Source: Harmonia axyridis (taxonomy: Eukaryota > Arthropoda > Insecta > Coleoptera > Coccinellidae). Taken from it: DNA of 64,000 bases. The position numbers and the translations under genes were made by a program. The notes under the pieces were generated by a model. The model was not told where the DNA came from. It ran no database searches and saw nothing but the letters and a program-made list of their open reading frames with translations. Below, piece by piece: positions 55,712-64,000 of this stretch (the stretch's first letter is position 1; each line of letters opens with the position of its first letter). Location of the stretch: assembly GCF_914767665.1 (NCBI RefSeq), contig NC_059504.1, forward strand, positions 42,439,720 to 42,503,719, given 5' to 3'.

Positions 55712-56519
55712 TGTAGGATCCAGTTATATTTCCCTGTAAATAATTAAGATGGTCAACAGGATGCTTGTAGACCTATTAGTTTCTTCAAGTGTCGAGGGCA
55801 TGACAGTTTCAATGAATTTACAGGGACCGAATTGTTATTGTACATATAATGTAAAAATGATGTGTAATTCTTCGGGGTGTCGAAGATGTGTCATGCCGGT
55901 TGTAAAACTTAAGAGATTTACTGGGGTTAGAAAAGATCGAAGACAAGACGGTTGTACCAGATGTGTCACATCTGTGTATCAGGTTCTAGTCCTTCGAGAA
56001 TATTCGATTTCCAGGAATCCGCGAAGAGCTTTGTGGGCGGTACGTCAAAACTCTTATTGGACTAGGGGATGGTACTTTCCCTAAGGGTGTGGTCAAGCCG
56101 GAAGGAGAGGAGGATATTCAGGGGACGAAGTAAGTTCGAGTCGAGAGTCAGTTTTAAGTTAAGTCAAAGACGAGTAAAGTTCAAGTTCGGTCTAAGTCGA
56201 AGTAAGACTAAGTTCAGTCGGTTGAAACTCAAGACGTAAGACGAAAAGACGGTTCGCGGATTAGATTAAGATGAGTCGCGAACGAGTTAAAGACGAAGAC
56301 GTGACATATCGAAGACGTTTCGAGTAATTAAAACTAGAGTTAAAGAAGAAATTCAGTACCGTATGAACTTTGTTTGTACTGTAATTGTGGCTTTGTAAAT
56401 AGATATAAATAATTAAAAAGAGTTTAATTATTACTTAAACTGAAAAAAGTCACGGAGAAGAAGTGGAGGGGCCAGGTAATCGAATCATACCTCTAGACGA
56501 TCGGTTAACCAAGCCTACA
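55712..56519 (+). mobile_element. Solo LTR, copy 6 (808 bp), opposite orientation
   Basis: TGTAGGATCCAGTTAT at the left, AAGCCTACA at the right. The flanks TATA and TAAA differ at one position, so the target duplication is imperfect. An AAGACG/GACGAG-rich region and a TTAAAAAGAGTTTAATTA segment near the 3' end resemble leader and polyadenylation regions. It lies between the two copies of the segmental duplication. Confidence 0.8.
55749..56084 (+). CDS. Shared 111-codon reading frame inside the LTR, copy 6
   Basis: ATG at 55749 (MVNRMLVDLLVSSSVEGMTV) to GWYFP and stop, 111 residues with no gap relative to the copies at 5905-6240 and 37408-37743. The cysteines NCYC, CNSSGCRRC and DGCTRC are kept, as is the basic end REYSISRNPRRALWAVRQNS. 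No known domain. Confidence 0.3.
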   Translation: MVNRMLVDLLVSSSVEGMTVSMNLQGPNCYCTYNVKMMCNSSGCRRCVMPVVKLKRFTGVRKDRRQDGCTRCVTSVYQVLVLREYSISRNPRRALWAVRQNSYWTRGWYFP

Positions 56520-56868
56520 TAAATATTTTTCTCTAATTCTGTGGTTATTCCGTTCATTCTTCCACATCTTGTAGAAAAAAATCGTGCGAGAATATATCAG
56601 AAACGCACAGTTTTCATGGTTATATTTTATTATTCTATGTTGGTTATCCGAACTTTCCGCCACGGTTTTATCTGTCAATTCATCAATTTGCCTTAAAGAA
56701 ATCAGTTCTGCCAACCAACATTTTTCAATGCAAAAATCACTAAAATATATTTATGGAAATATTTCATTAATTTCAATGAAAATGCAATGAATTAGAGAAA
56801 ATAATGTATAATACTCGTACAGAAGGCTCATTCTATCAATGCCTTCTGCACTTGTGTTTTAAATAACT
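56520..56868. other. No gene recognised
   Basis: AT-rich. Overlapping short frames on both strands, without a recognisable domain. Confidence 0.5.
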
Positions 56869-57081
56869 ATACTGCGACTTCCTTGACGTCCATCTCAGAA
56901 ACTGTCCATTGATCGCAAACCGCAGCAAAGGTTGTGGTTACGGCTAGGTGTCCCAGGTTAACCGCAATTGCAACAGCATTCTGTGGCCAGATGGACCGTC
57001 ATCCGTAATGCAGATGACAGCATGAGTGCATAGCCCCTTGAAATTTCATTGCGAGAATCTCACGCCTATTTCCAGCTTCTA

Positions 57082-58004
57082 ACGGGTGTTTTTTTTCGAG
57101 GTATATAACTTTAAGTTGGCATTTCTGTTCAAGAGGGCTACCTAAGTGATTTATTCTCAGTTTGGTTTGGCAATTCATCATGAATAGACTCACGCCTGAA
57201 CAACGCTTGCAAATAGTGCAGTTTTATTTCGAAATAATGGTTCTGTGTGGAATACGTATCGCGCACTACGTCCATTTTATTTTGTTTAGCGATGAAGCGC
57301 ACTTCTTGTTGAAGGCCTACGTCAACAAACAGAACTGCCTCATTTGGAGTGAAGCTAATCCTCAAGTGTATGTCGAAACACCGTTACATCCAGAAACACT
57401 GACTGTTTGGTGCGCTTTATGGGCTGGTGGAATCATTGAGCCGTATTTCTTCAAAAACGATGATGGCCAGAACGTTACAGTTCTGTGATCGGTATAGAGC
57501 CATGATTACTAACTTTTTCTTTCCTGAATTGAACAACCATGATGTCCAGGAGCTGTGGTTCCAACAAGACGGCGCAACATGTCACACAGCTCGTGCCACA
57601 ATCGATTTATTGAAAGACACGTTTGGTGATCGCCTAATTTCACGTTTTGGACCTGTGAATTGGCCTCCAAGATCTTGTGATTCAACACCGCTAGAATACT
57701 TTCTGTCGGGCTATGTAAAGTCATTGATCTATGCGGATGAGCCACAAACCCTTGACCATTTGGAAGACAACATTTGCCGTGTTTTTGCCGATATACGGCC
57801 ACAAATGTTGGAATATGTCGTCAAAAGTTGGACGTCCAGATTGGACTACATCCCAGCCAGCCGTGGCGGTCATATGCCTGAAATCATATTTGAAATGTAA
57901 TGGCACAAGATTATCTTGCGGATAAATGAAATTCATGTCAATCGAATAATCCATCGTTGTTTTATTGCAATTTAAAGTTCTATAGCTCTAAAAAAAACAC
58001 CCTT
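57082..58004 (+). mobile_element. DD41D element, internally deleted, copy 4
   Basis: ACGGGTGTTTTTTTTCGAGG at the left and CTCTAAAAAAAACACCCTT at the right. TA at 57080-57081 on the left; CA in place of TA on the right. 923 bp. The empty site survives in copy A of the surrounding duplication. Confidence 0.9.
57180..57900 (+). pseudogene. DD41D transposase derivative, copy 4
   Basis: ATG at 57180 (MNRLTPEQRLQIVQFYF), then the common internal deletion. The catalytic core is in two frames joined near 57485, where a few bases of VTVNGDRY were lost. FSDEAHFLLKAYVNKQNC, QQDGATCHTARATIDLLKDT and CDSTPLEYFLSGYVKSLIY are visible; the third catalytic residue is Glu here instead of Asp. Ends GGHMPEIIFEM. 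Confidence 0.8.
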
Positions 58005-58230
58005 CAAAACACATCTGCCCTAAAAACAACAAATAATACGCGAGCTCCATAAACATATATTCGGGGAAAAATTTTCAATAAAGAAAGACGCCCCAATGAA
58101 AAAAGGAATCTTACAACCCTCATTATACCCGAGCTGCCAGTTTTATCAGAAATATCTCGGAGGAGATACGAGGGAATCTCTTACTAAATCGACGGTAACG
58201 ATGAGGTGGAGTGTAACATTGGGAGAGTAA

Positions 58231-59008
58231 GGGCGTAAGGGCCTACAAACGAAACTTATCAGCAGTCCGACCGTCCTTTCCCTAACCTAGTCTCATAGTT
58301 GGCGAACTAACGGGAACGCTTTCTTCTTAATGTCTCGTTTCCCGAGGAGAAGGGTCCGGAGCTTTCCGGAATTAATCGTACGAAGGAAGGAGCCGGGTTC
58401 TTCGCCTTCGTCGAATGAATCTGGTTAGCGTTTTCTCCAAGCGATAGCTATATATTGACTTCGTTATGGCAACGTTCTGAATTTATGATTTTATACGGTG
58501 TGTTTCTCTGCTCGATACTGTTTTCGATTGTGTGGAAGTTTTTAAGGAAATTGTGGGAATCTAAAAGTGACTAGACATAGTACCCAAACATAAACTTTGC
58601 GGGTGGGGGTGTTAGCGAATTATAAACGAAATATTGGTAAATCGTTTCCAATGTCCTTCGAATCTACAGATACAGGGAAATATACCAATTATCCCCCCCT
58701 TAGGAGCGCCACAGATTCAAAAATAAATTGAAGCGATAACCAACAGAGTCAAAATAAGGACCATCTTTCATTATGTTGTCTCAACCGAATTTTTATTAAT
58801 TCCACTTGTTCAGTTGTGACGGAATATTATAAATGAGTCAGATCAAAAATTAAATCTTTTCACATTTATCAATGGCCGATTTTGTCTAATTATCCTATTC
58901 AAGATCAAAAGATAAAGATTAACGACTTTCGACACAATCCAAGGTACGAAACTTGCAAGGAGGCGTTGTGAAATGGCGAAGGAGCTAGGTTCTGTTAAGG
59001 ATGCATTG
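58231..59008. other. Repeat-poor stretch, GC-richer to 58560
   Basis: 58231-58560 has balanced composition and no match elsewhere in the window (GAGAAGGGTCCGGAGCTTTC). No recognisable frame. It could be unique host noncoding DNA. Confidence 0.4.
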
Positions 59009-59010
59009 TA

Positions 59011-60526
59011 CAGGGTGGGCAAATTTCGATGTTTTAGTACTACAACTTTTGAACCAGAGGAGATAGACAAAATCTGATACCCACTTCTCGATCTCTTTTT
59101 CTGAGAAACTAACAAGGGTAGTATTCATTTTTGGCCACCTTCTTTTGTTTTCGAGTTATAAGCGAAAATTGGAAAAATGGCGATATCGAAAAACATTTAT
59201 ATCTCCTCTAATACTGATGATAGAGCTCTGAAATTAAAAAATTATACAGGCACATTTTTACGTAGAATCCAGTGGCGTGTTCGTATTTTCAGAAGGGTTT
59301 TTAATTACGAAGCTATGACCCAAAGTTATGTTTTTTTAAATGGGAACACTAGATTTTTGTGTCATTTTCTGAAAGCTTGATTTTTCCTGATTTCAAAAAT
59401 ATATAACATCGTATGATTCGGATCAATATAAATGATAGAAAATGACCGAAAACCTTTTTTCACCTAAGAGTCTCAATATTTCTATGGTTTCAACTGTTGA
59501 TGAACACAGAAAAATTGAGCTTTCTATAACTAGAGCAGTGTCCTTCCGTCAATCTGATTATTTCTATGCTTTTCACTTATTTCTACAAAATTCGAATCTA
59601 GATATGTTTTACAAATTTTTTATCTTAAAATTGATTTGGAAATAACGGAGAAACCACAAGATCGAATTTTTCAATAGAAAGAGTTGTATTGAGATGCATG
59701 TATCAGGAGATTATTTACATAGGTCTTCAGCATATGAAACAATGCATATATGATTGAACTCAACTATTTAATCACGGAGGGACAAACAAGAAATAATATT
59801 TAACCTAATAATGACAACAATTGCACAATGCACAGTCGACACCTCTTCTCGATATTTAAATAGATGAATATTTAAAACTGTGTTCAAGCTACCTAGAAAA
59901 CTTTTTCCAAGTTCGTTTATCTTTTCGAAACTATTTGTATAAAATAAATATAGATTCGAATTTTGTAGAAATAAGTGAAAAGCATAGAAATAATCAGATT
60001 GACGGAAGGACACTGCTCTTGTTATAGAAAGGCTCATCAACAGGTGAAATCATAGAAATATTGCGACTCTTAAGTAAAAAAAGGTTTGTGACCATTTTCT
60101 GTTATTTATTTTGATACGAATCATACGATGTTATATATTTTTGAAATCAGGAAAAATTAAGCTTTCAGAAATTGGCACAAAAATCTAGTGTTCCCATTAG
60201 AAAAAACATAACTTTGGGTCATAGCTTCGTAATTATTAACCCTTCTGAAAATACGAACACGCCACTGGATTCTACGTAAAAAAGTGCCTGTATAATGTTT
60301 TAATTTCAGAGCTCTATCATCAGTATTAGCGGAGATATAAATGTTTTTCGATATCGCCATTTTTCCAATTTTCGCTTATAACTCGAAAACAAAAGAAGTT
60401 GGCCAAAAATGAATACTACCCTTGTTAGTTTCTCAGAAAAAGAGATCGAGAAGTGGGTATCAGATTTTGTCTATCTCCTCTGGTTCAAAAGTTGTAGTAC
60501 TAAAACATCGAAATTTGCCCACCCTG
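59011..60526. mobile_element. Foldback element, 1.5 kb, arms of about 600 bp
   Basis: TA at 59009-59010 and 60527-60528. It starts CAGGGTGGGCAAATTTCGAT, and the reverse complement of the end is identical over that stretch. The arms (59011-59612 and 59935-60526) match almost throughout, with scattered substitutions and a few small gaps. A spacer of about 320 bp lies between. Mirror-image 67-codon frames in the arms are a by-product of the symmetry. No transposase. Confidence 0.9.
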
Positions 60527-60550
60527 TACAGTGCTTTGTGGAGATATACA

Positions 60551-61654
60551 TGGAGTTCCAATAAAATAATTCATTTCAAATAGCCTGCTATCTAGGCAGC
60601 TGTCATAAATTAACACGTTAAAACTACGCCATTGATATAAATACTGTTTATAAAATATACACGCTTCAAAAACCCACTGAAATTTTGATTTTGCACTCAC
60701 ATTTCACAAAACTGAAGTACGGCGTCATGAAGGACCTTCTCGGCTGGCAATAGTGGAATTGCTAAAATAATTGAGATGTTGGGACAAGTTAGTGATGAAA
60801 ATAACAGAAACCGTGTGCCTTGGTCAAGAACAACTGATAATATTGCTATTGAAGCCCATGGTGTAGACATGACTCCGTATTTTGACTAAAACTTAGCTTT
60901 TGAGGCTTTTTAAGGTCAGCCGCAACGTCGTTTCTTCGCATGAAAATGATTCAGATTTTCTCAGATTTTCTTCGAAAAATCATTAATAGTGATGAGGCTC
61001 ATTTTCACCTACCCTTCAAAAGCAGAATTGTAATATTTCAGGCTCGGAAAATCCAAGAACGATTGTTGAAAAGCTTACCCACTCGCAACGTGTCACTGGT
61101 TGCTAATGGTGTGAATGGACCTTACTTATTCGAGAATGGCTGGTGCAACTGTAAGGGTAAATTAATGAATAATTATTTTTTATGGCTGGAATTGGAATAT
61201 ATTGATATAGCAGAAGTTTCTATTCAGCAATACGGTGCTAAGTGCCGCACAAGCAAGGAAACAGTGGCAATTTTTCAAAAAAAGTGGCCTGACCCTGTTT
61301 CCGAAGAGATGATCACGATTAACCACCGAGATCTTGTGATTTAACACCTTTAGACTATTTAATTTAGGGCCACGTGGAATATAAGGTCGATGCCAATGCT
61401 CCACAATCGATTCAAGACCTCAAGAATGGAATTCGTGAAGTCATCAAGGAGATACTACCACAAATGCGAATTGGTTATGGAAAATTTAATGAAAGGGTGG
61501 TGCAACCAAAGCCGTGGGGGCCATTTGGCTAATTTTGTTTTCCATCATTAATGGAATACATTCCTTTTTACAATGGAAAAAACATCCATTGATTTCTCTC
61601 AAAATATTCTCTCTTTTTCTTAATCTCAAAATGAAACCTCTTATTGGAAAACCC
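60551..61654 (+). mobile_element. Decayed family C transposon, copy 4
   Basis: Left end GGAGTTCCAATAAAATAATT; the right end, reverse-complemented, GGGTTTTCCAATAAGAGGTT. It begins about 25 bp from the foldback element. Confidence 0.75.
60940..61520 (+). pseudogene. DD41D-related transposase, longest remnant of family C
   Basis: The 134-codon frame from 60940 has IINSDEAHFHLPFKS (first catalytic block), TRNVSLVANGVNGPYLFENG, WLELEYIDIAEVSIQQYGAK, where QQDGAxCH is expected (Asp replaced by Tyr), and EEMITINHRDLVI and a stop. Out-of-frame continuation gives the NAPQSIQDLKNGIREVIKE-type region and the SRGGHLANF ending near 61520. Upstream frames hold only fragments. Inactive. Confidence 0.7.
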
Positions 61655-62730
61655 ATTATTAGTTTCACTTGTATCTCTGTAACGGAATCTTATAAGTTAA
61701 TTTGCACCCACTTTATATGTTATAATTGAATTTTGCAAACTATTGTTCAATAGTCGACCATAGTTCAAATCGGCCGTTCGGCCGATTTAGATCCATGACC
61801 AACATCATAAGGTAAACGTTAACAATTGGGGAAACTATCTAAGATAAGAAGTTAGCAATAAAGTGTTGTTGTGAAATGGCGGATGAGCCGGGCTGTGTTT
61901 AGGGTGCTTATGAAAATTTTATTATGTTTTATGATGTAATTATTGTTAATATACAGTAATTGAATCAATTAAATTACAATAATTGACGAGATAATGATGT
62001 TAATGTGAACAAATAATAGTTCACAAATATACAAAACAGTATTCGATCATTCGATGTTAAACTGAACTGAAACTTTAGGAATTATTTATTTTTGGATCCA
62101 AGATTGATATAATTGACGAGAAAATAAAAGTGATTTTGCTGTTGTTATTACGAATAGTATAAAATTTATTCTCCAATAAATCTATTTATCATTATATTGT
62201 AAAATAATTTTCAGTTTGAGTTTTTGAGCCATCTCCAAGAACTGCAACATTTGGTAAATCGGTTACAATTCGTAAAATAATACATTTATCAGTTCTCATA
62301 ATTACCGATCTAAACAAGGTAGGACCATTGAAAGGAGCTAGAAGTAATATGACCAAAAAGACCTAACATAGAAACATTATAGAAACTTTAACGCTCTGCT
62401 GGGGATACGTTTGTGAAAGGGGTATCGATCAGTTACGCTGTACGTCCTAGTTTCGGTATATTTGGAAGAAGTTGGCAATGGGAAATACAGAAGAAGCCGA
62501 TAAAATATTTCCTGTTTTTGAATGATATGAAATATTTGTATCGAATCAATAAGGTTGCTCACCCTTTATCCATTTTGGGATATTCAAGCATCCATCAAGA
62601 GAATACTATTTAATGAATATTTTATAAAGAGTGATCCTGATCTTAAAACAACGAATCTGGCGTCAGATAAAACGACTCTTCATGGAGAAAATCCTTTAAT
62701 ATATCCTAACTAGCTTCGTTTTCGATATTC
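61655..62730. other. No gene recognised
   Basis: Very AT-rich to 62300, then mixed. CGGCCGTTCGGCCG at 61772-61785 is a short perfect palindrome. No recognisable coding frame. Confidence 0.45.
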
Positions 62731-62731
62731 A

Positions 62732-63594
62732 CAGGGTGTTACAGTTCGAAAAAAAAACAGTTTATTATTAGGTAGGTGTCTCTTGCCAAAATTGTTCAGT
62801 AGCGTAGATATAGGGATGCGATGATCATTTTTCTATTGAAAATCTACACCACTCTCTTTTTTCGAGAGAATTGTTTCATTTTTGAAATCAACAGGGCTTT
62901 ATCAAAAAAAAAGATTTCCTCAATTTTTTTCATAGAATGTACCATTTTCGAGATAATCAAGTACAAAGCAAATACTATTCACAAGAATCTCCAGAAATAA
63001 ATTTTTCATTTTTCCATTAGTGATGAATGGAAGTACAAAAATTGATGTAGAGTATTATGATGCTTTCAGATGGCATTTTATTGAAAATTCCAGGAAGAAA
63101 ATTTATTATCCGACACTTAAACAATAGAAAATATTCACTAAACTGTTTTATTATTTGAGTGTCTTTCAGAATCAGAAATGTTCAATTGAATGCCATCTCA
63201 AAGCGTCATATTTCAATTTTTGTAGTTTCATTTATCACTAATGGGAAAATTTGAAAATTAATTCTTGTAGTTTTATAATTTATAAATTTGAAAATTAATT
63301 CTTGTAGCTTTATAATCGAATATCTCGAAAATGGTACATTCTAAGAAAAAATTCAAGAACCTTTTTTTTTAAATGAAGGTATGTTGATCTCAGAAATGGA
63401 ACAATTTTTTCGGAAAAAAGACAGTGGTGTAGATTTTAATAAGAAAAGGATCATCGCATTACGCCACTGAATAATTTTGGCAAGATTAGAAACATTACAT
63501 CATCAAGAATTCAATACTTAAAAATTAAAACAATGAATGTAAAAATACTGGAGTTATAAGTAAAAACTTGAATTTTTCAAACTGTAACACCCTG
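62732..63594. mobile_element. Foldback/MITE element, about 860 bp
   Basis: Left end CAGGGTGTTACAGTTCGAAA; right end CAAACTGTAACACCCTG with TA outside (CA at the left). The arms pair again further in: CATCGCATTACGCCACTGAA near 63452 against TTCAGTAGCGTAGATATAGG near 62796, and TGGTGTAGATTTTAATAAG against its complement near 62840. A 38-bp stretch, AATTTGAAAATTAATTCTTG and what follows, is duplicated in tandem at 63250-63318. Confidence 0.75.
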
Positions 63595-63710
63595 TATTTC
63601 GAAAACGGAACTTGTTGCGATATACCTATATTCATGAGAATTTTTTTTCATGAAAAGGTTGTTCTATCCGACGACAAAGTTATTTCACTGAAATCTGGAC
63701 TACTCAGTAT

Positions 63711-64000
63711 ACAGGGTGTTTCCTAAACATGCGGCAAAAATTCAGGGGGTTGTTCCTTGGACTATTCTGAGAATATTTTGTCCTTTGATGATTTTTGAAA
63801 AACCTATTTGTTTCGAAGATACAGGGCGAACAACATTTTTCATATTTTTAAAATTAATAATAGTTTAAATAAAAATGCGTACCGCACTGTGTTTACTAAG
63901 TAGGTACAATTTATTTTTAAATTTGTTTAACAACATTCCAATTACTAAAAACGGCCAGTTTTTTGACTAAAAATTGCTAATACATCACAAAACGAATTCA
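63711..64000 (+). mobile_element. Start of another CAGGGTG-type element, cut by the window edge
   Basis: TA at 63710-63711, then CAGGGTGTTTCCTAAACATG, and TCGAAGATACAGGGCGAAC about 100 bp in, the same layout as other family members. The right end is outside the window. Confidence 0.5.

Larger units (their letters stand above)
56869..58230. repeat. Segmental duplication, copy B (interrupted by DD41D)
   Basis: Same sequence as 55121-55570, split at the TA of CCAGCTTCTA by the element at 57082-58004. A few deletions and substitutions separate the copies; copy B has extra sequence near 58140-58160 (CAGTTTTATCAGAAATATCT). Confidence 0.8.

Noticed and set aside
59177..60360. Two mirror-image 67-codon frames at 59177-59380 and 60157-60360
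   Set aside because: They are the same sequence in the two arms of the foldback element, with no domain and no sign of constraint.
58960..61925. Similarity between GTTGTGAAATGGCG near 58968 and near 61871, which might be a filled and empty site of the foldback element
   Set aside because: The match is about 50 bp with many mismatches and does not continue on the other side of the element.
1..64000. CRISPR arrays, bacterial operons, rRNA or tRNA genes
   Set aside because: No direct-repeat/spacer pattern, operon-like packing or recognisable rRNA sequence was seen. I saw no convincing tRNA fold, though I could not scan for tRNAs by computation.

Overview
The window looks like nuclear DNA from an insect. 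It is AT-rich, has no operon-like gene packing, and carries broken copies of transposon families typical of insect genomes: DD34D mariners of two subfamilies, DD41D (rosa-like) elements, Tc1-like elements, CR1/jockey-like and RTE-like non-LTR retrotransposons, solo LTRs, and foldback/MITE elements starting CAGGGTG. A beetle is a guess; the order cannot be fixed from the sequence. I recognise no intact host gene. Two short reading frames (3760-3980 and 27797-28081, both minus) are only candidate exons.

Layout. 0-8 kb: a mariner, a DD41D element, two full-length or near-full-length solo LTRs and one truncated LTR, and non-LTR fragments. 8.9-10.3 kb: a broken reverse transcriptase with an ATT-rich tail (minus). 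11-16.2 kb: decayed DD41D-related transposons, an old tandem duplication, and a diverged LTR split by a jockey-like fragment. 17.1-19.8 kb: a mellifera-type mariner with a TIR element in its 3' end and a solo LTR beside it. 20.3-23.5 kb: a Tc1-like element split by a DD41D element, then a second Tc1-like copy and a reverse transcriptase fragment. 24-29 kb: a CAGGGTG-type element, a Tc1 remnant and mostly unique sequence. 29.3-39.7 kb: a 10.4-kb tandem array of 11 units of about 0.9 kb, with a MITE in one unit and a solo LTR between two others. 40-48 kb: several decayed transposons sharing one TIR, plus MITEs. 49-50.8 kb: a mariner abutting a DD41D element. 52.1-53.6 kb: a tyrosine recombinase gene flanked by perfect 26-bp inverted repeats. 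53.7-58.2 kb: RTE fragments, hairpins, a solo LTR and a segmental duplication, one copy of which holds a DD41D insertion. 59-60.5 kb: a 1.5-kb near-palindrome. 60.5-64 kb: another decayed transposon and two further foldback elements.

The items most worth a second look are the recombinase gene with its inverted repeats, the tandem array with its strongly conserved core, the 1.5-kb near-palindrome, and a 111-codon reading frame kept open in three solo LTRs. Several insertions can be dated against each other because the empty site survives in a sister repeat. GC-richer, repeat-poor islands between the elements (about 13.0, 19.8, 23.6, 42.5 and 58.2 kb) could be intronic or intergenic regulatory DNA.

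Limits: boundaries of decayed elements are good to roughly 10-50 bp. Family names rest on recognised protein motifs and counted catalytic spacing, not on a database search.
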